Shown here one piece after another: positions 1-8,355 of a DNA stretch of 37,032 bases. Origin of the DNA: Candidatus Blautia intestinipullorum. Its GTDB lineage: Bacteria > Bacillota > Clostridia > Lachnospirales > Lachnospiraceae. The stretch covers positions 1-37,032 of the forward strand of contig DWVA01000159.1 of the NCBI GenBank assembly GCA_019120475.1. Direction: 5' to 3'. The notes beneath the pieces are model-generated. The model was not told the DNA's origin. It saw nothing but the letters and a program-made list of their open reading frames with translations, and did not search any database. The translations under genes were made by a program, and so were the position numbers. Each line of letters opens with the position of its first letter. Positions within the stretch are counted from its first letter, which is position 1.

Positions 1-74
1 ATCTCTATTTTTGTCTATAATTTACAAAATCAAGGAAGGATATTCGTTGAAAAAAGAGAAAAGGAAATAAAGAG

Positions 75-103
75 TTGACTTTAGCAGAAAGAAGTATTAT
101 TGT
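75..103 (+). promoter_or_regulatory. Possible sigma-A promoter for the permease-ttdAB operon
   Basis: TTGACT at 75-80 is a 5/6 match to the -35 consensus. TATTGT at 98-103 lies 17 bp downstream and matches the -10 consensus at only 4/6; TATTAT at 95-100 is a better hexamer but the spacer would be just 14 bp. The leader to the ATG at 155 would be about 45 nt. Transcription from further upstream, outside the window, is not excluded. Confidence 0.35.
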
Positions 104-154
104 AAAATCAACAAATGGATACATTATCAAATATCAAAACAAGGAGGGGAAGAA

Positions 155-1423
155 ATGGATCCTATGGTAATCACCTTAATCCTTCTGGCCTTTGCCATCG
201 TGATGTTTGTGCTGGAGAAGATCCCCCTGGCCCTTACATCTATGATCGTGTGCATCGCCCTGGTTGTAACAGGAGTGCTGACTATCGAGGAAGCATTTGA
301 AGGATTTATTGACACGAATGTCATTCTTTTTGTAGCCATGTTTATCGTGGGAGGAGCGCTGTTTGAAACCGGAATGGCAAACAAACTTGGGGGAATCGTG
401 ACAAAATTTGCAAAAACAGAAAGACAGCTGATCGTTACCATTATGGTTGTGGTAGGCACAATGTCTGGGTTCCTGTCAAATACAGGAACGGCAGCAGTCC
501 TTATACCTGTGGTAATAGGAATCGCCGCCAAGTCAGGGTTCTCCCGGTCAAAACTGCTGATGCCATTAGTGTTTGCTGCAGCAATGGGAGGAAATATCTC
601 CCTGATCGGAGCCCCGGGAAATCTGATCGCCCAGGCAGCTCTTCAGGATATCGGCCTGAACTTTGCCTTTTTTGACTATGGAAAGATTGGTATTCCAATG
701 TTGATCGCAGGCATTCTCTTCTTCGCAACTATCGGGTATAAGCTTCTGCCGGACAAGCCCAGTGTAAAGACGGACACTACTTTTGATGAGGAAGTGGACT
801 ACAGTAACGTGCCTGCCTGGAAACAATATCTTGCGCTGATCATTTTAGTACTTACAATCCTGGCCATGATCTTTGAAGATGTGATCGGCATTAACCTGGC
901 AATCTCAGGAGCGATAGGAGCTATCCTTTTGATCCTGACGGGAGTTATTTCAGAAAAGCAGGCTATAAAATCTATTGATATGCAGACCATTTTTCTGTTT
1001 GGAGGAACCCTGTCTCTGGCTAAAGCTCTTGAAGTGACGGGAGCAGGTGAAAAGATAGCGGAAGTAGTGATCGGTCTGATCGGAGAAAATTCTTCACCTT
1101 TCCTGCTGCTGGTAGTGGTTTTTGTGCTGGCATGTGTAATGACAAACTTTATGTCCAATACAGCAACTACAGCCTTGCTGGTGCCCATCAGCATTTCTAT
1201 TGCCCAGGGAATGGGAGCAGATCCCAGCGCTGTTGTTATGGCCACTGTGATTGCCGGCTCCTGTGCATATGCCACCCCTATTGGAATGCCGGCCAATACT
1301 ATGGTGCTGGCGCCGGGGGGATATAAGTTTACCGACTATGCCAAAGCAGGATTACCTTTGATATTAGTATCCACTATTGTAAGTTTGATTTTATTGCCGA
1401 TCTTTTTCCCGTTTTATCCGTAG
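155..1423 (+). CDS. SLC13/DASS-type carboxylate permease, probably tartrate uptake
   Basis: A 422-residue polytopic membrane protein with about eleven hydrophobic segments. It carries two copies of the SNT signature that forms the sodium and carboxylate sites of SLC13/DASS transporters: SNTGTAA near residue 108 and SNTATTA near residue 334, one in each inverted half. The GGNISLIGAPGN stretch near residue 145 is also typical of the ArsB/NhaD/SLC13 superfamily. The ATG at 155 follows AAGGAGGGG by a few bases. It lies 70 bp upstream of the two tartrate dehydratase genes on the same strand, so uptake of L-tartrate or a related C4 dicarboxylate, probably with sodium, is inferred. It is not a close match in length to E. 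coli TtdT (about 490 residues), so the substrate rests on context only. Confidence 0.85.
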   Translation: MDPMVITLILLAFAIVMFVLEKIPLALTSMIVCIALVVTGVLTIEEAFEGFIDTNVILFVAMFIVGGALFETGMANKLGGIVTKFAKTERQLIVTIMVVVGTMSGFLSNTGTAAVLIPVVIGIAAKSGFSRSKLLMPLVFAAAMGGNISLIGAPGNLIAQAALQDIGLNFAFFDYGKIGIPMLIAGILFFATIGYKLLPDKPSVKTDTTFDEEVDYSNVPAWKQYLALIILVLTILAMIFEDVIGINLAISGAIGAILLILTGVISEKQAIKSIDMQTIFLFGGTLSLAKALEVTGAGEKIAEVVIGLIGENSSPFLLLVVVFVLACVMTNFMSNTATTALLVPISISIAQGMGADPSAVVMATVIAGSCAYATPIGMPANTMVLAPGGYKFTDYAKAGLPLILVSTIVSLILLPIFFPFYP

Positions 1424-1454
1424 AAGACAGGAAAATCCGGCAGGAAATAAATAA

Positions 1455-1470
1455 TGCGCCGGGCGGCGCA
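1455..1470 (+). other. Intercistronic GC hairpin between permease and ttdA
   Basis: TGCGCC and GGCGCA form a perfect 6-bp stem around a GGGC loop. No T-run follows; instead the ttdA ribosome site AAAAGGAGGAAG comes 8 bases later. It may stabilise or process the message between the membrane protein and the enzyme genes, but is short enough to be chance. Confidence 0.35.
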
Positions 1471-1493
1471 AACGAAAAAGGAGGAAGTTAAAA

Positions 1494-2393
1494 ATGAGTA
1501 ATGAACAGGCAGTTCAAAAGATGACAGATATTATGGCGAAATTTGTGGCCTATACGGGAAAAGTCCTTCCCGATGACGTAAGAGAAAAATTAGCCCAGCT
1601 GCGGGAGAAGGAAACCAGTGAACTGGCAAAAACCATTTATGATGCGATGTTTAAGAATCAGGAGTTGGCAAAGAAACTGAATCGTCCCAGCTGCCAGGAT
1701 ACAGGAGTTCTCCAGTTTTTTGTAAAATGCGGTGTGAATTTCCCTCTGATCGGCCAGGTGGAAGCTCTTCTGAAAGAGGCGGTTATACAGGCAACTATAA
1801 AGGCTCCTCTCCGTCATAACAGTGTCGAAACCTTTGACGAATATAATACGGGAAAAAATGTGGGAAAGGGAACTCCTACTGTATTCTGGGAAATCGTGCC
1901 GGATAACGATCAGTGCGTAATAGATACCTACATGGCAGGAGGAGGATGTACCCTTCCGGGCAAAGCCATGGTATTGATGCCCGGTGAAGGCTACGAAGGT
2001 GTGACCAAATTTGTGATGGACGTTATGACCAGCTATGGCCTGAATGCATGTCCCCCTCTTTTAGTAGGCGTGGGAGTTGCGACTTCTGTTGAGACGGCTG
2101 CCCTTTTATCCAAGAAAGCGCTGATGCGTCCGTTAGGTTCTCATAACAGTAATGCAAGGGCTGCAGAAATGGAAAAGCTTTTAGAAGATGGAATAAACGC
2201 CATCGGACTGGGACCGCAGGGAATGTCCGGAAACTACTCTGTAATGGGCGTACATATCGAGAATACGGCAAGACATCCTTCTACAATCGGAGTAGCAGTA
2301 AATGTAGGCTGCTGGTCCCACAGAAGAGGACACATTGAATTTGATAAAGATCTGAATTACAAAATCACTTCACACAAGGAGGTAGAATTATAA
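1494..2393 (+). CDS. ttdA: L(+)-tartrate dehydratase alpha subunit
   Basis: A 299-residue subunit of the class I (iron-sulfur) fumarase/tartrate dehydratase family, which removes water from L-tartrate to give oxaloacetate. Length and sequence follow E. coli TtdA (303 residues) closely, including the stretches [27 protein letters not shown] and [16 protein letters not shown]. The three cysteines expected to bind the [4Fe-4S] cluster are at about residues 67 (CQDTG), 186 (NACPP) and 273 (GCW). The start follows AAAAGGAGGAAG. Its stop shares a base with the ATG of ttdB (TAATG), so the two subunits are translationally coupled. A fumarase role is possible, since these families overlap, but similarity to TtdA is the stronger reading. 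The cluster is expected to be oxygen-sensitive. Confidence 0.92.
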   Translation: MSNEQAVQKMTDIMAKFVAYTGKVLPDDVREKLAQLREKETSELAKTIYDAMFKNQELAKKLNRPSCQDTGVLQFFVKCGVNFPLIGQVEALLKEAVIQATIKAPLRHNSVETFDEYNTGKNVGKGTPTVFWEIVPDNDQCVIDTYMAGGGCTLPGKAMVLMPGEGYEGVTKFVMDVMTSYGLNACPPLLVGVGVATSVETAALLSKKALMRPLGSHNSNARAAEMEKLLEDGINAIGLGPQGMSGNYSVMGVHIENTARHPSTIGVAVNVGCWSHRRGHIEFDKDLNYKITSHKEVEL

Positions 2394-3010
2394 TGGCAAA
2401 AAAAATTCTTACAACACCAATTAAAGCAGAAGATCTGGAAGACATTCATATCGGTGATATTATTTATCTGAACGGCCATATTACCACATGCCGTGATGTG
2501 GCACACAGACGTCTGATAGAGGGCAAAAGAGAATTGCCTGTGAATCTGGAAGGAGGAGCCATTTTTCATGCAGGTCCTATTGTCCGTCCGGTAGAAGGGG
2601 AGGAAGATAAGTATGAAATGGTATCTGTAGGTCCCACTACAAGTATGCGGATGGAGAAATTTGAATATGATTTTATCCGGGAAACAGGGGTAAAGCTTAT
2701 TGTGGGGAAAGGAGGAATGAAAGAAGGGACGATGAGAGGCTGTCAGGAGTATAAAGCTCTCCACTGTGTTTTCCCCGCAGGCTGTGCCGTTGTAGCAGCT
2801 GCTACAGTGGAAGAGATCGAAAGCGCAGACTGGAAGGATCTGGGCATGCCGGAAACACTCTGGACCTGCCGTGTCCATGAATTTGGTCCGTTGATCGTAT
2901 CCATTGATACCCACGGAAGAAATCTTTTTGAAGAAAATAAGGTGATCTTTAATGAAAAGAAAGACAAAGCTGTGGAAGAAATCTGTAAGCATGTAAGCTT
3001 TATCAAGTAA
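2393..3010 (+). CDS. ttdB: L(+)-tartrate dehydratase beta subunit
   Basis: A 205-residue partner of TtdA; E. coli TtdB has 201 residues. The opening [16 protein letters not shown], the central HAGPIV and [12 protein letters not shown] stretches and the LIVGKGGM and [12 protein letters not shown] motifs match the beta-subunit/C-terminal domain of class I hydro-lyases, which supplies substrate-binding residues to the alpha2beta2 enzyme. The ATG overlaps the ttdA stop by one base and follows the strong site AAGGAGG. It is the last gene of the permease-ttdA-ttdB unit; a hairpin terminator lies 45 bp after its stop. Product oxaloacetate would feed central metabolism. Confidence 0.92.
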   Translation: MAKKILTTPIKAEDLEDIHIGDIIYLNGHITTCRDVAHRRLIEGKRELPVNLEGGAIFHAGPIVRPVEGEEDKYEMVSVGPTTSMRMEKFEYDFIRETGVKLIVGKGGMKEGTMRGCQEYKALHCVFPAGCAVVAAATVEEIESADWKDLGMPETLWTCRVHEFGPLIVSIDTHGRNLFEENKVIFNEKKDKAVEEICKHVSFIK

Positions 3011-3054
3011 AAGGACCTGACGCTATACATAAATAAACCAAAAGTTATCAAGAA

Positions 3055-3099
3055 ACAGCCGCAAAAAGGTTTCTGCCATGACCTTTTGCGGCTGTCTTT
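3055..3099 (+). terminator. Terminator after ttdB
   Basis: ACAGCCGCAAAAAGG (from 3055) pairs with CCTTTTGCGGCTGT (to 3095) with one bulged A, around a loop near TTTCTGCCATGA, and is followed by CTTTATA. It sits between convergent genes and could also stop transcription of the minus-strand aldolase gene that ends at 3193. Confidence 0.7.
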
Positions 3100-3192
3100 A
3101 TACAGGCTTGCAACTTTTATAGTGTAATTTTAGTGGAAGTTATAGCTAAAATTCCCGTTTTTGATTTTTTGTGTATAAACAGGGTCCGGCTC

Positions 3193-4050
3193 TCATCCTT
3201 TGCCGACACTGTCGAATAAGCGCATTTTCTTTTCGGATTCCCGGCGTACTGCCTCTACGGCGGAGGGGATCAGATCGGTAAGCCCTTTGCCGGCATCTGT
3301 GTATCTTTCAGATACAGCCTTTGCCGCGGCCACATTGATATCAGTGAAAATATTTATTTTGCTGATACCTTCTCTGATAGCTGTCTTAAAATCCAGATCG
3401 GTAAGTCCGGAACCTCCGTGAAGCACGAGAGGCACGTCCACAGTTGCGGCGATTTCCCGGATCCTGGCGAAATCCAGTTTTGGAGGAAATTTATATGCTC
3501 CATGGGCGTTCCCCACAGCTACCGCCAGGGCGTCCACGCCGGTTTTCTGTACAAAGTCCAGAGCCATTTTCGGATCTGTATAGTACATGGAAGGATCCTT
3601 TGAAGACGTTCCGTCGTCGGTCATATCCTCATTGTCGCCGACATGTCCCAGCTCTCCTTCGATGGTCGCTCCGTAAGAATGGGCGATTTCCGCCATTTCC
3701 TTTACCTTGCGGACGTTTTCTTCATAGGAATCGGTGGAGCAGTCGTACATAATGGAACTGAAGCCCAGTTCAAGCGCCTTCAGGCAGGTTTCACGGTTAA
3801 GCCCGTGATCCAGGTGAACGACCACCGGCACCCCGGCTTTTTTCGCCATGGGAAGCAGGTAATAGGATACTTCCTCCAGCGGTCCGTAAGGAAACAGGAC
3901 TTCCGCAGTCCCCACGATCACAGGAGATTGTGTCTCTTCAGCGGCGCGGATGATTCCCCTTGCAAGTTCAAGATTCACTGCGTTAAATAAGCCTACCGCG
4001 TATTTTGCTTTTTTTGCGGGAAGCAGAACATCATTTAAATTTACCAGCAT
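3193..4050 (-). CDS. Class II (zinc) ketose-bisphosphate aldolase
   Basis: A 285-residue class II aldolase of the Fba/GatY/KbaY/IolJ family, splitting a ketose bisphosphate (or a related phosphorylated acid) into dihydroxyacetone phosphate and an aldehyde. Visible catalytic features: VVVHLDHG with the general base Asp81 and zinc ligand His82, the EGELGHVG stretch near 131-138, zinc ligand His183 in GNAHG, His211 in LHGGSG, and the phosphate-binding INIFTDIN near 245. Its length equals GatY/KbaY (about 285). The ATG follows AAAGGAGG; only 12 bp separate it from the upstream kinase gene, so the pair forms one operon. The kinase would provide the phosphorylated substrate. Fructose-1,6-bisphosphate, tagatose-1,6-bisphosphate and the inositol-pathway acid phosphate are all possible substrates. 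Confidence 0.87.
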   Translation of the reverse strand: MLVNLNDVLLPAKKAKYAVGLFNAVNLELARGIIRAAEETQSPVIVGTAEVLFPYGPLEEVSYYLLPMAKKAGVPVVVHLDHGLNRETCLKALELGFSSIMYDCSTDSYEENVRKVKEMAEIAHSYGATIEGELGHVGDNEDMTDDGTSSKDPSMYYTDPKMALDFVQKTGVDALAVAVGNAHGAYKFPPKLDFARIREIAATVDVPLVLHGGSGLTDLDFKTAIREGISKINIFTDINVAAAKAVSERYTDAGKGLTDLIPSAVEAVRRESEKKMRLFDSVGKG

Positions 4051-4062
4051 GATTTTCCTCCT

Positions 4063-5181
4063 TTATATTTTTTTCCATCCTCTGTTTATTTTCTCTTCTA
4101 ATTCCCTGAGAGTTCCGATACCGCTTAAAGCGTCGTATTCCGCGACGCAGGACGCGCCGGCCGCAGCGGCGAGATGCAGGCACTCTTCCGGTCCGCAGCC
4201 TTTGAGAACCGCCGTGAGAAAAGCGGCGATACTGGTATCTCCGGCCCCGGTACCGGAAAGAATTCTTTCAGGGATATAACTGCGCTCGAAAATCTCCCTG
4301 CCGCCCCACAGTGCGGGATCCATCTCCAGACTGGAGCAGAGCGGTTCCAGATGACGGCTGTCCGCTGTTTTAAAGTACATTCCGGGAGCGCCGCATTTGA
4401 TCAGGAGAATCTGGCATCCCATATCCATGCACATTTCTGCCAGAGGCCGTATGTCTTCTTCGGGATCGAGGATCTGAGTAACGTCGCCGCCCCGGGCTCT
4501 CTCCTGCCATTGGTAAAACCGTTCCCGGTCCAGCATATAGCAGAGTTCCTCCGCACTCGGCACGAAGAAATCCACGAAGGGAAGCGTTTTCTCCAGTATG
4601 GTCTTCCAGTCCGCCCTTCCCGGTTCCGAACCCGGGTCAACTGCGGCCATATCCAGGGAAACCGCCGTCCCGGCACGTTTTACTTTCTGCAGAAGTTTCA
4701 CAAGTTCTTGCCCGTCGTTCTGATACATGGATCTCATTAACGGCGGATACCCGAAATGAAACAACGCGGCGTCTTTGAGAAGCTCATCCTGTATATCGTC
4801 TGCGCAGAAGGAATCGTTGGCTCCCGGATTGTGGAGAAAGATGCGGTCAATCCCCGGAACGGCCAGGATAACAGAATAAGAGGTGCTTTCCCCTTCGCTG
4901 ACAGTCATGCCTTCCTGGGCGTCATATTTTTTCAGTATATTCAGGATAAGCTCGCCAAAAGCGTCCTTTCCGATTTTACCGGCCAGCCGGACGTCGGCTC
5001 CCAGTTTTTTCATGGCCAGTCCGGTATTCGCCACCGCGCCCCCGGTGTGGACGTCGGCTCTATCCATCTGCAGCAGTTTTCCTGGGGATAATACCTGATC
5101 CAGTGACTCTGCTTTCATTTCAGGAAAAACAGGTGTGATGTCCAGACAGATATGCCCTGCGGCGATTACTTTCTTTTTCAA
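4063..5181 (-). CDS. PfkB-family sugar kinase
   Basis: A 372-residue ribokinase/PfkB-type kinase, longer than the usual 300-330. The N-terminal signature (HTGGAVANTG..., residues 45-76) and the C-terminal ATP/catalytic signature SGTGAGDTS (309-317, catalytic base Asp315) are intact. The extra length lies mainly in the middle, near residues 205-245. The start codon is TTG, chosen because AAGGAGGTGA sits 7 bp upstream and the protein then begins MKKKVIAAGHICLD, as expected for the first strand of the fold. It leads the kinase-aldolase operon and is divergent from an AraC regulator, which suggests an inducible sugar or sugar-acid catabolic pathway. The sugar is not identifiable; no transporter lies beside it. 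Confidence 0.85.
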   Translation of the reverse strand: MKKKVIAAGHICLDITPVFPEMKAESLDQVLSPGKLLQMDRADVHTGGAVANTGLAMKKLGADVRLAGKIGKDAFGELILNILKKYDAQEGMTVSEGESTSYSVILAVPGIDRIFLHNPGANDSFCADDIQDELLKDAALFHFGYPPLMRSMYQNDGQELVKLLQKVKRAGTAVSLDMAAVDPGSEPGRADWKTILEKTLPFVDFFVPSAEELCYMLDRERFYQWQERARGGDVTQILDPEEDIRPLAEMCMDMGCQILLIKCGAPGMYFKTADSRHLEPLCSSLEMDPALWGGREIFERSYIPERILSGTGAGDTSIAAFLTAVLKGCGPEECLHLAAAAGASCVAEYDALSGIGTLRELEEKINRGWKKI

Positions 5182-5229
5182 AGTATGTCACCTCCTTAAA
5201 CTAATGTTTTTTCTTTGTTTTCTGAAAAT

Positions 5230-5259
5230 ATTATAACAAAAGCCATTTTTTAAAAAATG
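5230..5259 (-). promoter_or_regulatory. Promoter and AT palindrome upstream of kinase-aldolase operon
   Basis: A perfect TATAAT -10 box on the minus strand lies at 5235-5230, with no good -35 hexamer at 17 bp. Immediately upstream of it, 5244-5259 is a perfect 16-bp palindrome, CATTTTTTAAAAAATG, which occupies the spacer/-35 region. This is a plausible operator for the divergent AraC-type regulator or a global factor; an A/T palindrome can also arise by chance. Confidence 0.45.
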
Positions 5260-5337
5260 ATAATCTTGCGGTTTGCAGATGGCTTTATTGTGCGTTTGTG
5301 GTAAAATAAAGAAAAAACAGGCAGGAGGAGAAGCAGA

Positions 5338-6261
5338 ATGGAGGAGAAAAAAGAGTTTGAGATCGTAACCCATACGGTAATGAATTATCTGGAAATTTTT
5401 GTTGTGGAAATGACTTCCCGCTGTCCTCACGGCCATGACGATCTGGAAATAGGGATTCTTCTGAAGGGCGCGCTCTGCCTGTTCATGGACGGGAAGGAAT
5501 ATAAACTGCGGGAGGGGGATATCTATATTATCAATCGCTTCCAGATCCATTCTTTTTCCAGCGCCGGAGAGAAAAATCTTGTTCTAGCATTCCAGGTACA
5601 TTCGGATTTTTACCGCAGGATCTGTTATCAGCTTAATTTTCTGCATTTTGATAATCCTGTTATGCAGACGGGAAACCTGTATGAACAGACGAGGGACATG
5701 CTGGTTTCCTGCGCTTCGTTTTATTTCAGCGCGCTTCCTTTCCGTGAAGTAAAATGCGCGGGACTGATGCTGGAGGCCCTTTATCTTATCTTAAGCGGCG
5801 CAGACTGTTCTTTCAGAAACGAAAAGGAATATATGTCCGCCCAGAATAATACGCTCCGGTTAAACAGGATCACCGGTTATATAGCGGAGCATTATAAAGA
5901 AAAACTTTCGCTTAATGAAATAGCCAGGCTGGAAAATATTACAGTCTGTCACGCTTCGCATTTTATACGGAAAATGCTGGGTATTTCCTTTCAGGAATAT
6001 CTGAACAATATCCGTTTTGACAGAGCTCTGGGATATGTGCGGGATTCCGATCTCAGTATTCTTGATATATGCATGGAGACAGGTTTCTCCAGCAGCAGGT
6101 ATTTAAACCGGATGTTTATGGAGAAGTTCGGAATGACGGTGAAAGAATACCGGAAGTCCGGAAACAGGCCGGAGCCGTCCCGTCCGGTGCTTCCGGCGGA
6201 AAATATACAGAAGCGCTATGATTTTGAAATGTCATCTTTTCTGCTGAGACAGTGGCGCTGA
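5338..6261 (+). CDS. AraC-family transcriptional regulator with cupin sensor domain
   Basis: A 307-residue regulator. Residues about 15-100 form an AraC-type cupin ligand-binding domain (HGHDDLEIGILLKG near 31-44, then GDIYIIN and QIHSF). Residues about 175-275 hold the two helix-turn-helix motifs; LSLNEIARLENITVCHASH is the first recognition region and SILDICMETGFSSSRYLNRMF the second. The ATG follows GGCAGGAGGAGAAG. The gene is divergent from the PfkB kinase-aldolase operon with a 156-bp shared intergenic region, so it is the likely pathway-specific activator. The C-terminal 35 residues after the HTH (PEPSRPVLPAEN...) are not part of the family fold. Confidence 0.9.
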   Translation: MEEKKEFEIVTHTVMNYLEIFVVEMTSRCPHGHDDLEIGILLKGALCLFMDGKEYKLREGDIYIINRFQIHSFSSAGEKNLVLAFQVHSDFYRRICYQLNFLHFDNPVMQTGNLYEQTRDMLVSCASFYFSALPFREVKCAGLMLEALYLILSGADCSFRNEKEYMSAQNNTLRLNRITGYIAEHYKEKLSLNEIARLENITVCHASHFIRKMLGISFQEYLNNIRFDRALGYVRDSDLSILDICMETGFSSSRYLNRMFMEKFGMTVKEYRKSGNRPEPSRPVLPAENIQKRYDFEMSSFLLRQWR

Positions 6262-6276
6262 TCGGTTAAATTTTCA

Positions 6277-6305
6277 TTGACATGATCTGTGATACCCACT
6301 ATAAT
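6277..6305 (+). promoter_or_regulatory. Consensus sigma-A promoter of the ilvBN T-box operon
   Basis: TTGACA at 6277-6282 and TATAAT at 6300-6305 match both consensus hexamers exactly with the ideal 17-bp spacer. Transcription should start near 6312, just before the T-box Stem I. A perfect promoter fits control by premature termination rather than initiation. Confidence 0.9.
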
Positions 6306-6330
6306 ATATTTAATTTCATCTTTCAAATGC

Positions 6331-6600
6331 AGTGACAGGGAGGAGTACATAATTCTCAGATGCCCAGAGAGGAGACGGCAGGTGGAAGTCTTCGTGAAGG
6401 GATTATGGAAGTAGCCCTCGAGCAGTGGACTGAACGCATCCGGCGGATGCAAGTAGGCTTCAACGTTTCCCGCGTTACAGGGAAGCGGTATCGGACGGAA
6501 GTCCCGTACCGGCAGAGTGCAGAGATTTCTCTGAATTTAGGTGGTAACACGGATGTATCATTCGCCCTGAGCATTGGATGCTCAGGGCTTTCTTTTTTTA
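6331..6600 (+). promoter_or_regulatory. T-box leader, valine (GUA) specifier
   Basis: A tRNA-sensing leader upstream of ilvB. Stem I base: AGGG 6337-6340 pairs with CCCT 6415-6418; above the specifier loop, CATAAT 6348-6353 pairs with ATTATG 6402-6407. The loop between them has AGTA (6344-6347) on the 5' side and GAA-GTA-G on the 3' side, the usual arrangement, placing the specifier codon GTA at 6411-6413, read by valine tRNA. The Stem I AG-bulge region (CCAGAGAGGAG) is visible near 6363. The T-box bulge TGGT (6542-6545, in AGGTGGTAACACGG) would pair with the tRNA acceptor end and predicts discriminator base A. It is followed by a terminator. Low charged tRNA-Val should allow read-through into ilvBN. 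The specifier call is from base-pairing by eye. Confidence 0.92.
6564..6599 (+). terminator. T-box-controlled intrinsic terminator
   Basis: GCCCTGAGCAT (6564-6574) and ATGCTCAGGGC (6578-6588) form a perfect 11-bp stem with a TGG loop, followed by TTTCTTTTTTT. The 5' arm would compete with antiterminator pairing in the T-box. Confidence 0.93.
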
Positions 6601-6617
6601 AAAAAGGAGGTAGAAGC

Positions 6618-8336
6618 GTGAGACAGATTACAGGAAACAAATTACTTGTAAGAGCTTTAAAGGAAGAAGGCGTAGATACGATTTTCGGTTATCCGGGAGC
6701 ATGTACCATTGATATCAGCGACGAGCTGTACAAGCAGGAGGATATCAGGATCATCGTTCCCCGGCATGAGCAGGCCCTTGTTCACGCGGCGGACGCTTAC
6801 GCCAGGACAACGGGAAAGGTGGGCGTATGTCTGGTGACCAGCGGTCCGGGCGCAACGAACCTTGTTACAGGTCTTGCCACAGCAAACTATGACAGCGTAC
6901 CGTTAGTCTGTTTCACAGGACAGGTGGCAAGGCACCTGATCGGAAACGACGCTTTCCAGGAAGTGGATATCGTAGGAATTACCAGGAGCATTACAAAATA
7001 CGGCGTAACAGTGCGCAACCGTGAGGAGCTGGGACGTATCGTCAAGGAAGCTTTTTATATAGCCAGAACAGGCCGTCCGGGACCGGTTCTTATCGACCTT
7101 CCCAAAGACGTTATGTGCGAGCTGGGAAGCGCGGAATATCCGGAAACTGTAAATATCCGGGGCTACAAGCCCAATACCAGCGTCCATATGGGACAGCTCA
7201 AGCGCGCTCTCAAGATGCTTAAAAAAGCGAAGAAGCCTCTGTTCCTTGCAGGCGGAGGCGTGAATATTGCCCGGGCAAACAAGGTATTTACAGAAGTAGT
7301 CAATAAGACAAAAGTACCGGTAGTGACTACGATCATGGGACGGGGAGCCGTTCCCACAGACCATCCTCTTTATATCGGAAATCTGGGTATGCACGGCCAG
7401 TACGCGGCCAATATGGCGGTAGGAGAATGTGATCTGCTGTTCTCTATCGGAACAAGATTTAACGACCGTATTACAGGAAAACTCCACGCTTTTGCGCCTA
7501 ACGCACAGATTATTCATATCGATATTGATACGGCGTCTATTTCCAGAAATATCCAGGTACATGTGCCGATCGTGGCGGACGCTCTTGAAGCGGTTACCAA
7601 GATGAATGAATATGTAGAAGAATGTGATACAAAGAAATGGCTGGAGCAGATCAGCGGATGGAAAGAGGAGCATCCTCTTGTGATGAAAAACCGGGGAAAT
7701 ATGACGCCGATGGATATTATCGAAGAGATAAACCGGCAGTTCGACGAGGCGATCATTACTACAGACGTAGGACAGCACCAGATGTTTGTTACCCAGTATA
7801 TTCAGATTAACGAGAAAAAACAGCTTGTAACCTCCGGCGGTCTGGGAACTATGGGATACGGTTTCCCGGCGGCAATCGGCGCGAAGCTGGGAAATCCGGA
7901 CAAAACAGTTATCGCGGTTTCCGGGGACGGCGGAATGCAGATGAATATCCAGGAATTTGCCACGGCGGTGCTGGAGGAACTTCCTTTGATCCTCTGCGTA
8001 TTTAACAATGAATATCTTGGTATGGTGCGTCAGTGGCAGAAGCTTTTTTACGGCAAACGATACAGCATGACAAATATGAGAGCAGGGGCGCTTTTCCGCA
8101 GAACCAACGGGGAGGAGATGCCGGAATATACGCCGGATTTTGTGAAGCTGGCGGAGAGCTACGGCGCAAAGGGAATCCGCGTTATGAAAAAAGAAGATAT
8201 CGCCGCGGCATTTGAGGAAGCAAAGAAAAATACAAAGACCCCGACTCTGATCGAGTTTATCATAGATCCGGAGGAAATGGTTTATCCGATGATCCGTCCG
8301 GGCGGAACTCTGGAAGATATGATTATGGATTGTTAG
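6618..8336 (+). CDS. ilvB: Acetolactate synthase, large (catalytic) subunit
   Basis: A 572-residue thiamine-diphosphate enzyme that condenses two pyruvates to 2-acetolactate (valine/leucine) or pyruvate with 2-oxobutyrate (isoleucine). The start is GTG at 6618, 8 bp after AAAAAGGAGG; the open frame runs back to 6360 but that part is T-box RNA. Motifs: the catalytic glutamate Glu51 in PRHEQA, SGPGATNLVTGLA, the FAD-region PVVTTIMGRGA, and the ThDP/Mg motif beginning GDGGMQMN near 436 and ending in FNNEYLGM. FGYPGACTIDISDE replaces the more usual FGYPGGAVLP..D, a mild variation. It is followed 19 bp later by the regulatory subunit ilvN. Expression is governed by the valine T-box. Confidence 0.95.
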   Translation: MRQITGNKLLVRALKEEGVDTIFGYPGACTIDISDELYKQEDIRIIVPRHEQALVHAADAYARTTGKVGVCLVTSGPGATNLVTGLATANYDSVPLVCFTGQVARHLIGNDAFQEVDIVGITRSITKYGVTVRNREELGRIVKEAFYIARTGRPGPVLIDLPKDVMCELGSAEYPETVNIRGYKPNTSVHMGQLKRALKMLKKAKKPLFLAGGGVNIARANKVFTEVVNKTKVPVVTTIMGRGAVPTDHPLYIGNLGMHGQYAANMAVGECDLLFSIGTRFNDRITGKLHAFAPNAQIIHIDIDTASISRNIQVHVPIVADALEAVTKMNEYVEECDTKKWLEQISGWKEEHPLVMKNRGNMTPMDIIEEINRQFDEAIITTDVGQHQMFVTQYIQINEKKQLVTSGGLGTMGYGFPAAIGAKLGNPDKTVIAVSGDGGMQMNIQEFATAVLEELPLILCVFNNEYLGMVRQWQKLFYGKRYSMTNMRAGALFRRTNGEEMPEYTPDFVKLAESYGAKGIRVMKKEDIAAAFEEAKKNTKTPTLIEFIIDPEEMVYPMIRPGGTLEDMIMDC

Positions 8337-8355
8337 CAGAAAGGAGAGCTGGAAT

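Noticed and set aside
2357-2992. 211-codon antisense frame over ttdB
   Set aside because: Opposes a clear TtdB homologue and shows no protein-like motif.
6360-6617. 86-residue N-terminal extension of IlvB in the open frame
   Set aside because: The region is T-box RNA with terminator and T-run; GTG at 6618 has a strong ribosome site and gives the normal IlvB length.
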